Assembly (NCBI GenBank): GCA_050084985.1
Contig: JBITNC010000001.1
Span: 192,696,001-192,760,000, forward strand
From: Nageia nagi
Taxonomy: Eukaryota; Pinophyta
Reading direction: 5' to 3'
Length of the DNA: 64,000 bases
In this document: in pieces, positions 22,950 to 37,450 of the stretch
Layout: every line of letters starts with the position of its first letter
How positions within the stretch are numbered: the first letter of the stretch is position 1
Notes under the pieces: generated by a model
Database searches by the model: none
What the model was told of the DNA's origin: nothing
The model's input: the letters and a program-made list of their open reading frames with translations, nothing else
Translations under genes and position numbers: made by a program

Positions 22950-24062
22950 CACTACTGCATTTTAGCGATTTTGCATCATACAATGTGTCAATCCATAATG
23001 TTACTTTTTTTTCCAAAAAATGCAGAAATCTTGATGCATCAATTGATGCTAAGGGTACTATCAAACAAAGCATCATTTATTATGTCACCTAATGTGTCAT
23101 TCAATGCGTCATATATAGAGTTATAAGCATCAAATAATTGATGCTATACATGATGCTTTATACATCATGTATGCATCAAATAATGCATCAACACGATAGG
23201 GATGAGGGTTTGCATCTTGTCAAATAATTTGTTTGTCTTCTCTATGCTTCCGTAGTTTGCATATACATCTAACAAGGTACTCACAACCATAACATTAGAT
23301 AAAAAAGTTATATAAAAAAATTATTTTAAAGACTCTTTGATGTATGTATAACCCTTCTACAAATCTCTTAGTTTGGTGCATGCTTTGAGGATGCTGGGAA
23401 AGGTGAATTCGATTGGTTGGACTACTGTTGGTGTTTATTGCATTTGGTGAAATAATTTCAATGTTTGTTCAGGAAAGTTGTATCTTTGGTAATCCAAAAT
23501 TATCATATTCCATGAGTATATAGTCAAAAACTTCATGGGTATCCACCAAACTTTGAGGGCTTCCTCTACCAAAATTCATAGGTGTTTGAAGCATGCAATG
23601 CACATTTTTCTTACCATAAAATGCATATACACACTACTATCTACATTTTCCAACTTGTCTTCAACTCTTGCAAACTTGTATCACTAAAAATACAACCCTA
23701 TATCCCTAAAAATGCCCTTATAAAGGGAAAGCTCCCTTATTTACTCATTAATGGTATCATACCTGCCATTAAAACTCCACCATCAATCAAGGGAATGCAT
23801 CAACAATTGATAGTGGATCATGCCATGATTCATGTGCATGATCCTCACCTTTTTTTTCTGTTCCATGTATCACTTGATGCACTAAAATTCATCAAACAAT
23901 GCATCAAGTGATGCATCATACACTACGTTAACTAATGAGTTAAAAAATAGTTTTATCTAGATTGACGTAGACATACGAAATAATGATGCATATTGCATCA
24001 CGGTATCAAAATGCAATTTTATGACACGTCGTATGATGCAAAATCGCTAAAATGTAGTAGTG
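22950..24062. mobile_element. CACTA-type DNA transposon, non-autonomous
   Basis: The 1113-bp element has terminal inverted repeats beginning CACTACTGCATTTTAGCG on the left and CACTACTACATTTTAGCG on the right (read inward), matching over about 35 bp. A perfect 3-bp target-site duplication GAG flanks it (22947-22949, 24063-24065), as expected for the CACTA (En/Spm) superfamily. The paralogous segment near 21993-22005 shows the empty site. Inside, GATGCATCA and its complement recur in both subterminal regions, resembling CACTA transposase-binding arrays. An open frame at 23582-23911 matches nothing I know and is not a transposase, so the copy depended on another element. Confidence 0.92.
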
Positions 24063-24288
24063 GAGGATGCACAACCTTATAAACATGGTCTACGTTTACA
24101 CAGAGAACTAATTATGATAAATTTGTAAACCAATTATACCAATGTTAAAATCCAATTATGATACTTTGGAAAACAATATATACTATTATTATTATCAACT
24201 TAGACTAGAATAAGTCTAGATTTAATGAAATGGTAGTTTGTGCTTTAAATTAGAAAGTGCACCATATTGATATATCATTGGTACATTA

Positions 24289-24291
<3 letters not shown>

Positions 24292-24328
<37 letters not shown>
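24292..24328. repeat. (TA)n microsatellite
   Basis: An uninterrupted alternating TA run of about 37 bp. Confidence 0.9.
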
Positions 24329-24330
<2 letters not shown>

Positions 24331-25829
24331 TTGTTAGATAGAATAATATTTATTAATTATACCATTCATGTAAATTCAAATTGTTTTATCTATAGAGGGA
24401 TATTTCTAAGTTCTTTTTACTATCAAATTCCATTTTGATGTTGTTATGAGATGAAAATAATCATATGTAGAAAAATATACTCATAAGTGATATATCAAGG
24501 ATTTAGAATAATGTTTATAAGGAATGCTATGGTATTTTCATCTTGATAGAAAAATGTGATGGAAATTGGGACTAGAAATGAGAAAGTTATAATAACTTGC
24601 GAGGTAGTTGCAACTGTTGATGACGTTTCTACAAGATCTGGATGTGCTTATTTTAAGATTTATTAGGTATATCTTGATTTCATGTAGAAGAATCAATATA
24701 TAATCATGATAACTTTCCAAGTGAGTGAGGATTTTTATTTTATGGCAATAAGGATATGGTTGTAGGAAAGATCAACATGAGAAAAATTATTACAATTTAC
24801 CTTATATAGAATATCCATTTCTAAAAATAATAAATAAAATAACAGACTCCTTATAGTTTTGAAAAGATTTGAACAAGTGAGATTCACCAAAATGTATTAT
24901 GTGAAATTGGCAAAGTAGTGCAACTTAGGTATATACTATATACTCATGGCAAAGGTATGTAATGTAAAAGATAAATACAAATAAAGATATATATATATAT
25001 ATGAAAAGAATATTATCTATTTGTTAGTACTTATTTTGATTCAACTTTGACCTTGGTCTTTAATTCTTGATTCCTTCTTAAATTTTCTTTGACCTAGGTT
25101 TTAAAATAAGAAACCAAAATATTATAGCCATGTAAGTTAACAAGTCAATTCTAGAGATTTTAACTTAATAAGTGTAATCGTTGTAATGATCAAATCTTGA
25201 GTTCTTTATCAAGTAATATCTTTACAAAAATAAAAATACATGATAAAAGTTTATATGATTGAGAATATTATGATAATTTTGAATAATTTTATTATGATTT
25301 TATATATTACTATGATCATTTTAAGGAATATCACAATTATTATATAATATTATTGTGAATCAAATTCTTATAGTTTAAAAAATATTGTCGTAATTTCTAT
25401 AGAGTTATTATAACCTAACTACCGTATCTAGAACTTATAAATCATAAATAAATAAAATAATTTATATTTACCAAATACTTTTTAGAAGCTAAAAATATGT
25501 TGAGACTATTAACAAATTAAAAAATTATATTAAAATGGCAAAAATAAAAAAAACAAAAGACTCTTTAATTTTATAAATATTTACACTCTTCATATTATGT
25601 TCAACTCAAATATTCTTTATAATAATTTTATATAAAAAATTAAATTATAAATATTTTATCTTATTAAACGTCTATTAATCTTTTTCTAAATAAAAATTAC
25701 ATTGAAATGATAAAATTAATCTATTAACTAACAGCTAAAATATATGAAAAATAATTAAAATATATAAAAACACTCTAAAATACCATATTATGTAACAATT
25801 AGTACGATAGAAAATAATAAAGGTGCAAA
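24329..25829. other. AT-rich intergenic DNA upstream of RPL37
   Basis: No recognisable gene, RNA or complete mobile element was found. The last 800 bp are extremely AT-rich, which ends abruptly near 25830 where the RPL37 promoter region begins. Confidence 0.5.
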
Positions 25830-25929
25830 ATTCAGCACTGAAGGGGCACAAACATACGCCTAGGATAAAAGTAGGACGAGGCAAAACATCTTGACCGTCC
25901 ATGGAATCGACGGCTGCGGACTTTAGGGG

Positions 25930-25938
25930 TTAGGGTTT
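25930..25938 (-). promoter_or_regulatory. Telo-box in the RPL37 promoter/leader
   Basis: The + strand reads TTAGGGTTT, the reverse complement of the telo-box AAACCCTAA that is common near the transcription start of plant ribosomal protein and translation genes. It lies about 140 bp upstream of the start codon. A second partial match (AGGGTTT) is at 25964-25970. Function is inferred from position and family practice. Confidence 0.65.
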
Positions 25939-26074
25939 GTGTAAAAATTAGAGCGAGATAGAAAGGGTTTCGCGAAGACGACTGATTTTTGTTTTCCATT
26001 CTTGAAAGGTGCCGCCGAGACGACACCAGCGGAGCGGAGAGGATAGCAGATCGCGGATTTCGTAGCAGGCGACA

Positions 26075-27867
<1,793 letters not shown>

Positions 27868-29580
27868 ATATATAAAAGCAGTGGGCTCCAGATGTTTAAT
27901 CATGACACTATAACCAAAGCAACACCCGCTTTAAATGGCTATTTGGTGTTGGTTGCAACGTGCACTTGGAGTGTTGTGGTTTGTACCAGTTTTTTAAGGT
28001 GAATTAACCTGTTGTTATACTTTCCAGCATCAGAGGTTATTTAGCAAAATTTTGAAAAATATTTGATATTCAACTGAAGTAATTCTTTATTTAGCAAAAG
28101 TTTGAAATATATTTTAGATTGAATGAAGGATATCTTTATTTAGGGTTTTTGGTACATACCTGTAATATTTTTTGCATCTACAAGGTTTGATCTTGATGTT
28201 GATCATATTTACCAGAATCATGTATGTCAATTGTGTTTCTAGAAATATCTGCAAATTAATTTTGCTGTATTCTGAATGAAATACATTATTTAAATTAAAT
28301 AGGTATAATAATCTTAGATGTAATTGCCATTTGTTATGGTAGATAATTTTAATGCTTGTCAGATCTGTATTTTCTTATGGTAAATATGGATTAAACAGCA
28401 AAACTAGGTGAAAAATGTGGTGTTACTAAATTCAGAGGAGCTAATATTTGCCTAAGCAAGCTTTGGGACTATAATTGTTATATGCAGTTTTTGACATTAA
28501 AATTTGGTGTCTTCTTGTTAATATTATCTCAAACTTTGTTTTTGATGGTGTATGTTATATAACCTACATAGTAATAGCCTAGTCACTAGTCTCTGATGAT
28601 AGTTCATAGCTTCAAAATAAGATTAATATTGACAATTTGCATAGCAACTTCATAATTGCATGTCATTGCTATGAAGCCATTTGCTTCTGTGACAGGACTG
28701 GCTTGTACATAAAACAAGTGTTTACATTCTGTTTGTGTGACATGGTTTTATCTGAAATATTACATAACTCTATGGGTTTAACTTCCATGTGAAATATTAC
28801 ATAACTCTGGGTTTTAACTTTTATCTGAGATATTACATGACTCTAATTTTTATCATCAGTGGTTTTATATGCAAATTGTGATCTTGAGTATTGGTGTTTA
28901 GTAGCAGACTGATTGATATTTCTGTGGTTATATTCTTTTTAACTACTTTGCAGATTTGAAATTAATCAATTTTTTGTGAGACCTTTACATGAAGGGTTGT
29001 AATGAAAACGAAATGCTGTCTTTAATCTGTTGTTCCATATCTTTCTACAAAGATTCTAAATTCCTTAAAGACCAGTGAAACATTAAGGACGGAAAATTAT
29101 TTTCAAGTGTGAAGCAGTAAGTTGATGTTTTCCCTGAAAACTGTAGGAAATATGAGTGGTACGTAAATGTGTGAAAAATGATGGAAAATTAAAACCTGAT
29201 ATGATTAAGTTTTGTAGAATACAGAGTTTTTATTTATTTGATGTTTTACACCATTTAATGATTTTTGTGAAAAAAATTTGAAATATTAGCCAATTGGCAG
29301 AAGATGCCACAATAAATACCCTGGAAAAGAACTTGCTTTGAAGATTTGGTCTTGAACTTGCTTTTGTGTGCACTTACAATATCCATGAATGATTTAGGAG
29401 TCTACATGCTTAACCTGTTATCCCTGGCTACTTTTTGTTATGAGTTGGGAATGCATATCAATAAATGGTCAAAGTCACCTGTTTAATTCATTTGTTCATT
29501 TGACAATAACTTGTTATATATTTATGTTAAAGTGCAAGGTGAATTGGAGAAGCATCAATTTTTATGTCGGGAGGTATTCT
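27868..29580. other. RPL37 3' flank, unique sequence without gene
   Basis: The first few hundred bases probably contain the RPL37 3' untranslated region; an AATGAA-type signal lies near 28276 but the end is not determined. The remainder is less AT-rich than the surroundings, apparently single-copy, and has no open frame that resembles a protein. Confidence 0.5.
28752..28850. repeat. Three-fold tandem repeat, ATATTACATAACTCT
   Basis: The motif (T)GAAATATTACATAACTCT with a following GGGTTTTAACTT occurs three times with spacing near 48 bp; the last copy is more diverged. Confidence 0.8.
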
Positions 29581-30300
29581 ATAACCATAGACAAAAGGGA
29601 TTAAAAAACTTAAATGTGTAAAATAAATATGTTAAGTAAATATTAAATATTCAATTAACAAAATTAATAGCAGATTATATTAAAAAGAATAAAAGTATAA
29701 TATACGATACGCTGAGAATAAATTATTCAAGATAGCTTGCACTAGAATAAATAATTAAGATTGTAGATTACGAAGAAAATGTATTATCATAGTTCATATT
29801 TAATATAGATATGAAGTTTCAACCATTTAATACGAAAATAATGTGCGTAACTTTAGGTTAGATAGAATTCTAATTTCATAGAATAATTGAAGATGGAATT
29901 GATCTTTTTTGCAATCAATTTATCAAGTTTCAAATTCAAATTTTTGTTAGATATAATATTTGTTAATATATAATATTATAGACAGAATATGTATTACATA
30001 TAACATTTTTTAAACATAATATTTATAATTTTTGAAATTAAAATTACATCAATATAATTTTATTTAATATTATATATATTAAAAATAAAAATAAGCATGC
30101 TAATTTATTTTATACTTTTATTATATAATATCAAACTGAAAGCATCTTATTTATTCTATTTAAATGGTAATCTTAGAAAATTGATTATTTATAATATTTC
30201 ATTTAATACGTCAAATCTGTATATTTAAATAATATAATTATTAGCTTATATATTTTAGATATATATATTTAAAAATACTGATACAGTTGTGAGGATTCAT
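29581..30300. other. Very AT-rich spacer
   Basis: Nothing recognisable; long A/T tracts mark the end of the RPL37 gene island. Confidence 0.5.
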
Positions 30301-31110
30301 CCTATTATAGTAGAACATCTATGAATGCCAGTATTTAAACTCAGCAATTTCTCATCCTAGTGTGACCTCTTTGGTCTTTTGGAGTTTCTCAAGGTACGTT
30401 CTGCTGCTTTTCCTTTTCAAATAATCTCATTGACCTCTATTACGATAGCAAAAAGAGCTCTAATTCTCAACCAGCTTCTTCTAAACATTGTGAGATCCTT
30501 TGATCTTCATAACCAGCTTCTTATAAATGTTGTAAGAAAAGCTCTTATGTGCTGCATCACCTAATCTTAGTTGGATGATGTGTTCATTCAACTTCCAACA
30601 ACAGTTTAGGCAATTACAAAATATTATCTAAATGCAAAAATACATGGGAAGAGGATAAACTCAAATATGTTCCTGATTTATAAGGCCCAAGTATCAGCTT
30701 CTTAAACTGCCAATGATTTAAAATCTTTGCTAGTCCCATTTGTTTTGTCTTTTAATGCTGGATCACTTCTTGCAGCTTGTATTCGACTAAATACAAACTC
30801 ATGTCAAGTCTTTTCCTTCCAATTAAGTGCGAATTGAGAAAACCCCTCTTGTAGCCCTCTCGGGAGTCTGACCGTTCAACTATAAAAATGTTTTCTTAAC
30901 CATTTATATCATCATCACTCGCTTTGGATGCCATTTACATTTTTGGTTGTATCGGTTGAAATAATATTTTTGTGAATCTATTTTCCAAACATCATTCAAT
31001 TTCCTTCAGAACGTCCTTTACTAAGCTATCGCAGCTTCCAACCATCTCTACCATAAAAACTTTGTGCAATGAAATGGGTAGATGTTTGAATATCATGTTA
31101 GAAATACGTC
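30301..31110. other. Moderate-GC segment, no gene identified
   Basis: The composition is closer to coding DNA than its flanks. A partial duplication (AACCAGCTTCTT at about 30468 and 30511) is present. On the minus strand short protein-like stretches appear near 30790-31080 (for example YKRGFLNSHLIGRKRLDM), separated by stops. I cannot assign them to a family. Confidence 0.35.
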
Positions 31111-31132
31111 CCTCTTAAACTAGTTTAAGAGG
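31111..31132. repeat. Perfect 22-bp palindrome
   Basis: The half-site CCTCTTAAACT is followed immediately by its exact reverse complement, with no spacer. It sits 21 bases after TGTTAGAAATACG and before a T-rich and TA-rich tract. Confidence 0.9.
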
Positions 31133-34089
31133 AATACAACTTTTTTTTTTATATATATATATGAGAGGGATTTGTTTTTTATAAATACAATATGGATTTA
31201 GGAATAGAAAGGTGGTGGATTCATGAATAGAAAGAATATGTTTTGCAAGTTTTTAAGTTTATTTTATGCAAATGTATTTTGGGTTTGAATGAAACTTGTT
31301 TGAGATTTAGTTGTAGTTAAATAGTTTTTCATTTTGTATCCATCCAAATGATGCATATTGGGTAGTAACTATTGAATTTTCTAAAATAAAAGTTATTTGT
31401 GTATTTTACTTATGTATGGTGAGCCTGAATTATATGAAAAATAATAATTTAAATACTTAATTGATATATATGTATATTTGAACAAATTTTTAAAGGTCCT
31501 ATAAACCAATGGTTTAAAAGGACATTAAAAAGCATCCATCTATCTATCTGCAACATGAGTTGATACTAAAAAAAGGTTGAAAAAATTCAAATCATATGTT
31601 CAGTCACCACAAAACACTACTAGAGTATACAACTGATCCTTTATATCTTTTCACATTACACATATTTTAAGGTGAACATAGGAGCGTTATGTCAGTGTCA
31701 ATGTCAATATATTTGTACTATTTAATCACTTAGTCTTATTAGCTTAGATCTCTTTTAAGAGGCTTGCATCTTCTTCTTGGCTAGCAATTGAAGGTGGTGT
31801 TGTTTTGTTATTTGTTAAAATATTGCATGTTATTAATATTTAGATATTTAAATTTGTTGTTTTACCAAATTTTGTGTTTTTTTAGCTATATTTGTACTAT
31901 TTAATCACTTTCCTCATTCTTCTTAGCTTGGATCTCTCTGAAGAGGCTTACATCTTTTTTTTTTTGGTAAGGGTAAATTGAAGGGGATTTTTATACAGGA
32001 ACCCTACTTGTAAAAAATAATTTTGATTCTTCTTCCTTCCCTATTTATTTTGTATAGTTCCGGATGATAGAGATTCTTGGAGATCCACAACCCGGATTCC
32101 AGTTACATTCAAATGTCTAGCTATCTAATTTTAAAACAAAAGTTTCTCAACTACGAAGTTCGTAGTATGTCTATCTTCATACCATAGTTTAGTTCTTCTC
32201 AGGCTTGAGGAAAGCCTCACCCAAACCTGATTAGTGTAATTCGCATAAAATCTTGTTAGCATATTTGCTAGAAGTTTGTAGTGTGCCCATCACCTCCACA
32301 AAGACTGTAGGAACCACCAATAGAATCTATCGAAGAAAGGTGTACCTCTCGTGTTCATAGGCAATCTTTGATCTGCCCCTATGCAACCCCGCTGAGCATC
32401 CCACCAAAATCCTGATTAATTTTGGTAGTAAACTACATATGCAACTATAGTTGTCCTTGAAGATATCTAAGAACCAAAACCCTAGCAAGCGTAAAATAAT
32501 CATCATTCACCAAGCAAGATTCTTCTGGTCACCATCATGCTAGTAGAGTCTCGAGGTGGGTGGGAGACGAAGGAGGGTAGGGGAGGGAAGAGGGGGTAAC
32601 GAAGGCAGAGGAGAGAGGAGGGAGGATGCTTGTAGTCACTTAGGTGCCTCCCATTCTTCAGGGCTTACATTTTGTTCTTTGCTAGTAATAGGTATAGTTG
32701 TTTTGTTATTTGTTAAAAATATTACATGTTATTAATATTATAGAGATTTAAATTTGTTGATTTAAAAAATTTATTATTTCTTTAGCTATATGCATATATT
32801 ACTTTGATATTCTTAATTTTGCTAAATATTGTACAAATCATTTATTGAAATTATCTTTAAAGTAACTTGTAATTATAGTTAGCAATTAGGCTTCCCCATT
32901 CCATAAATCAAATTCATCACAAAACCTATTTTTCCTTGTATCAATTAGTCATGGATCATCTTTTTCACCTTATCTTGTTTCTAGATTCTTGTCTTGTCTT
33001 TTTACCCTTTCTCACCATCCAAGGTTGTTTACAACCACAAGTAATGTATAATATCATATACGAGGATGAAGTAGAAATTGATAAATACTTATGCTTTATA
33101 TTAACACAAAAAAAGGTATGTCTTAATATCATAATGATAATAAAGTTTACTATTGGATTAATCATACATTATAAGAATTAACATAAATTTATATTACCTA
33201 TCTTTTTGAGGCTATCACATCTATAATTATTTTGTCAATTAACTTGTACATCTATGGATCAATTTATATATCACATAAATCGAAAATAAATTAGTATAAC
33301 TTTATTATTTTAGGACATTGCATCCAAAATTACTGATCTAAACAAAATCATACATTGTAGAATTGGCCTATTGAAGTTGTTGCACCCATATTTACTATTT
33401 TTGATTAATTTGAACACTTATGGATGAATATAACAATAATTCATAATAATATAAAAGTGTAACATATAGTTACGTATTTTTTAATATAATTTACAATTTA
33501 TAGTTTTTTCAAAAAATTTATACTACATTGATGTAATCTAACCTTAATTGTTTGGTGGGATTTATTAGACAAATAACCCAAAACCTCCTTAAATAAATTA
33601 TGATCTCTAACTTAAATGTTATAGGTTAAAAGTTGGAAGCTAGCTTAAAATTCTTCGATACGTATCTTTGAAAACATTTGGAATGCACCTTAAGTTGAAA
33701 TATTTATTGACAAGTCATAAGCATCAATCTTCAAATTTAAAAGCTCTTTCTCTAGTGGATGTGTTCTCAACATGAATGCCTAGATTTATATTGTGTTAGT
33801 GATATTCACTATTGTGTGATAATTTCTTTTATCCATCCATCTCCTCCATCCATTAAGGAAAATGAGTAGAAATATTGATAAAAATGGTTTCTAAAGAAAT
33901 AATAAGCAATACCATTATATATAAATGCATCCTTATATAGTTAAATTGGAGCGAAATTACGAACAAATTATAACTAAAGCAAAGCTAATATGGAGAGGTC
34001 GAGGTAAAAGCCTTTGCCAAGACCACCAAAGACTTAGGCCAATGCAGTCACAAGAGAGAATCATGATGACATTGTCATGATCAAATTGG
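31133..34089. other. Intergenic DNA with partial tandem repeats
   Basis: A segment with TTTGTACTATTTAATCACTT and CTTAGATCTCT occurs at about 31708 and again at about 31889, and a related piece with TTGTTTTGTTATTTGTTAAA at about 31800 and 32700, so the area is a decayed repeat cluster. A purine-rich tract lies at 32555-32630. An open frame at 32936-33181 has no recognisable content. No gene is supported. Confidence 0.5.
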
Positions 34090-34790
34090 AAGCAAGGATT
34101 GTGGATAATGTGGTTCAACTAACTATACCAAAAGAAATTTTGGATAGTCAAATAGATAGGCGAAGGAATACTTTAATTGGGTGATTTGTTGGACTTAGAC
34201 CAAATCTAGACTAGATTCAAAAATGGATGATTGAACATTGGAAACTATTGGGGCAAATAGATGTGGTTGCTTTTCCGCATGAATTCTTGTTCTTTGTATT
34301 TACAAATTCACATGACATGAGTAAGGTAATTGATTTAGGAACTTGGTTAGTAAGACACAAAAATTTGGTATGAAAACATTAACATCCTAGATTTTGCCCA
34401 AAGAAGGAGAATATCAATGTGGTCGTAGTTGGGGTGAACCTACCTAATCTTCCATTATATTATTAGAATATGAGCATAATTGCAAGGATAGCCAATTCAG
34501 TTGGTTCTTTGGTTTCAATAAAATAAAGTAATAAGAATGGGTAAGAGAATGATTGTAAACTCTCTTCTAGTTCATTATTGACATAACCAAGGAGCTTCGA
34601 TATAAGATATATCTAGATGAGAAGGATGGTGAAACATAAGAACAAAAAATAGTATTTGAAAATTTTGCAATTAGATGTAACATTTATGGAAAGTTTGATC
34701 ATTATCCCAAAGAATGCCCGAAAAATGAAGCAAGGGAGAAGGAGAAGGAGAGGAAGGAAGCCCCCAAGTCGAAAGTAGGTTGAAAGGTGC
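34090..34790 (+). pseudogene. LINE ORF1: DUF4283 domain and zinc knuckle
   Basis: The frame encodes RRRNTLIG, FVGLRPNLD, HEFFLFVFTNSHDMSKVI and LGTWLVRHKNLV, the plant LINE ORF1 domain DUF4283, which serves RNA binding and particle formation. It ends with a zinc-knuckle-like CNIYGKFDHYPKEC near 34672-34710 in which the second Cys has become Tyr, followed by a Lys/Glu-rich tail. Internal stops interrupt it. Confidence 0.8.
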
Positions 34791-35319
34791 CAACTTTAAG
34801 AAATCAAGCATATCAAAGGAATGAGCAATTCCAACAAAACAAAGGATGGAATCATCAATCATAAAGTAAGTATGAAATTAGGAATCCTTTCCAGCCATTG
34901 GATCCTAATGGAGGCATAAATATTATGGAAATAATAGAGGAAGTAAATCAACAACCTTTGGTAATTATAGATGGAACAAATTAGATACAAGATGAAGAAT
35001 GCGAGGAAGTTAGAGGCAAGACAAGACATAGAAGTGAAGTAGAAAATCTGAAAGGAAGAGAATCAAGTCAAGTTGATCCATCCAATAATGGTAGAAATGA
35101 TGGAAAGGAACATGTGATGGAGGTGGATGAGAATAATTTGGCCATGGAAAGAAGAGTATATGATAATACAATGAGAAGAATATCAAACATTGACAAAGGG
35201 CATGTAAGTAGACCTTAAAATTAGGAAAGGAGAATAAGGAAGGCCATTCTAGATGTTACTAATGGAACTCAAAGAACTCTAGAGTAGACTGAGGGCAAAA
35301 ATGCTTGAAGAGGATCTCA

Positions 35320-35800
35320 ATGATAATTCTAAATTGGAATGTACAAGGTTGCAACACCCTAGATAGATAAAGGGATATAAAAGATCTCTTTAGGGAAGTT
35401 AGGCCAAATATTTTGAATGGTAGTGAATAACCTATGAGTAACAAGGAGGATTTGAAAGAACTCATTAATAAGTTAGAGCTTATGGATTTGAAATTGACTA
35501 GGAATGCCTTCACTTGGTCAAAAAATCAATTGAAGGAAACTTTTATACAATGTAGATTAGATAGAGCTCTTTATTCATTGGATTAGGTATCCCAATTTTG
35601 TGGATATTAGATGTGTTGTAAACTAAAGGCATACTCATACCATAGTCCAATCCTCTTAACTGTTGAACCCTTCATCAAAAATAAAAGTCCCTTCATATTT
35701 GAATCCCTATTGATCAAACACCCTAATCCACAAGATAGAATTCAAAAGTGGTGGGGGGAGAAGAAATCTATGGGACAAAAATATATCAAATTGTAGCCAA
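35320..35800 (+). pseudogene. LINE endonuclease remnant, internally deleted
   Basis: It starts with ILNWNVQGCNTLDR, the typical beginning of the APE-type endonuclease that nicks target DNA, then jumps within about 30 residues to blocks from the C-terminal half (MDLKLTRNAFTWSKN, RLDRALYSLD). The catalytic middle of the domain, normally well over 100 residues, is missing, so a deletion near 35400-35430 is inferred. Confidence 0.75.
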
Positions 35801-35999
35801 GTTACATCTCCTAAAGGAGAACCTAAAATAATAGAATAAAATGGTATTTCAGAATGTGAGTAGGAGAAAAGAAGATATCAAAAGGATGCTGCAAGGGATC
35901 GAAAATGCTTACCTATAAGAAGGAAGATCAAGAACCAATCAGAAGCATAAGCAAGAGAAAGAGCTAAGAAAAAAGTATAGGAGCATAAGGCTATAAAAA

Positions 36000-37450
36000 A
36001 AGATACATTGGATGCAAAAATCTAGGGTTAGTTGGCTACGAGAAGGGGACATGAACACTAGATTATTTGTATGAATACAATGAGACATATGACATTTAAT
36101 TGGATTAGGAAACTTAAGTTGGGAGATGAGTCTTTAACAGATAACATTGGAAAAATCAAAGAAAGGATAATAAGATTATATGGGAATCTTCTAGCTCTTA
36201 ATCAGTATAATCACCCTTTATATGTGCAAAATAGCCTCAATAATATACCTATAATTCCAATTCAAGAGGATAATGATGCCTTACTAAACCTTTAATAGGA
36301 TTAGAGATTGAAGAATAAGTGTTTATGATGGAAAAATAAAAAACACTAGGCCCTAATGGTTTCATTGTAATTTTATTCCAAACTTTTTGGCATATCATTG
36401 GAAAGGAAGTGACCTAAATAGTCTAGGAATTTCAAACATGCAAGGTGCAATAAATTTGAAGGACTTCAAGCCCATTAGTTTGTGAAACATAATATATAAG
36501 ATCATGAATAACATTCTAGCAAATAGGTTGCAAAGGATTTTACCAAGATTCATTTCATAGAAGCAAGATGGCTTTATTAGAGGAAGACAAATTGGTGATG
36601 GTATCATTACTATACATGAACTAATACATACAATTAAGGTTAATAATGAGGCAAGTATGTTGGAAAAATTGGATATGTAGAAGGCTTATGACAAGGTCTG
36701 ATAGGCCTTTTTATATAAAGTATTAGAGGGATTTGGATTCAATCCTCAATGCAAAAGATGGATTCGGACATGTATCTCAACTGCATCCTTCTTAGTGTTA
36801 ATTAATGACAAGAGAACAAGTTTTTTAACTTACAAAGAGATTTAATTCAAGAAAATACAATCTCACCTTACATGTTCATCATCATGGCTAAGCTCTAGGG
36901 AGATCCTTGAAAAATACAAAATTAGAAAGAATAAGCAAAGGAATTATCCCATCACCAAGATGCGAAGCAGTTACTCACCACTAGTTTGTAGATGATACAA
37001 TATTGGATGGAAAAGTTTCAATGAAGGAATACAAGGATATGATAAAGATTTTGAAGGAATATTAGAGGACCTCACATTAGAAAATTAACTTTGATAAGAC
37101 CTAGATATTCTTTTTTAATATGCTAGTTGTTAAATGATAGATAGAGGTAGATTGTAACCACTTTTAGCTACAAGATAGATTTCCTTATCCATAAAAATAT
37201 TTGGGAATGCCCTTGTTTGGTGGAAGGGTGAAGAAGGAATTTTGGAATGTGGTAATTAACAAGAATAGAAATAAACTAGTAGGGTGGAGAAGGGCAATAT
37301 TGAGTCAAGCAAGGAAATTATAGCTAGTTAGGACCAACCTTTAAAGTGTTCCCATCAACTTTACTAGATATTAAAAATTCTAAAGCTTATGAAAAAAAAG
37401 ATTGATCAAATCTGTAGGATTTGTTTATGGATAGGTGGGGAGGAGAGGAA
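36000..37450 (+). pseudogene. LINE reverse transcriptase (decayed)
   Basis: In broken frames the landmarks appear in order: WLREGDMNTRLF, GPNGFIVILFQTFWHIIGKE, FKPISL, ILANRLQRILP, KQDGFIRGRQIGDGI, KLDM then KAYDKV (motif A), and FVDDTILDGKVSM (motif C, catalytic Asp pair). Post-RT blocks YLGMPLFGGRVKKEFW and KLVGWRRAILSQARKL follow. Stops and shifts exclude activity. Confidence 0.85.

Larger units (their letters stand above)
21206..24210 (+). repeat. ~950-bp tandem duplication, second copy holding a CACTA element
   Basis: Copy one runs from about 21206 to 22155, copy two from about 22159 to 24210 with the insertion at 22950-24062. Anchors TTCATTATTTGAAAATGTT (21213, 22166) and GGGTGAGGGTTTAGGAG (copies ending near 21999 and 22949) give a period near 950 bp. 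Both copies carry the same exon-like block (ACTACTAATATTCTATA). Copy one has a (GT)n expansion absent from copy two. Confidence 0.88.

Noticed and set aside
23582-23911. 109-codon open frame in the CACTA element as a possible transposase
   Set aside because: No transposase motif; composition follows the GATGCAT repeats, and a real CACTA transposase is several times longer.
32936-33181. 81-codon + strand open frame, with an opposite-strand open frame over the same bases
   Set aside because: Both strands are open by chance in AT-rich DNA; no known motif.
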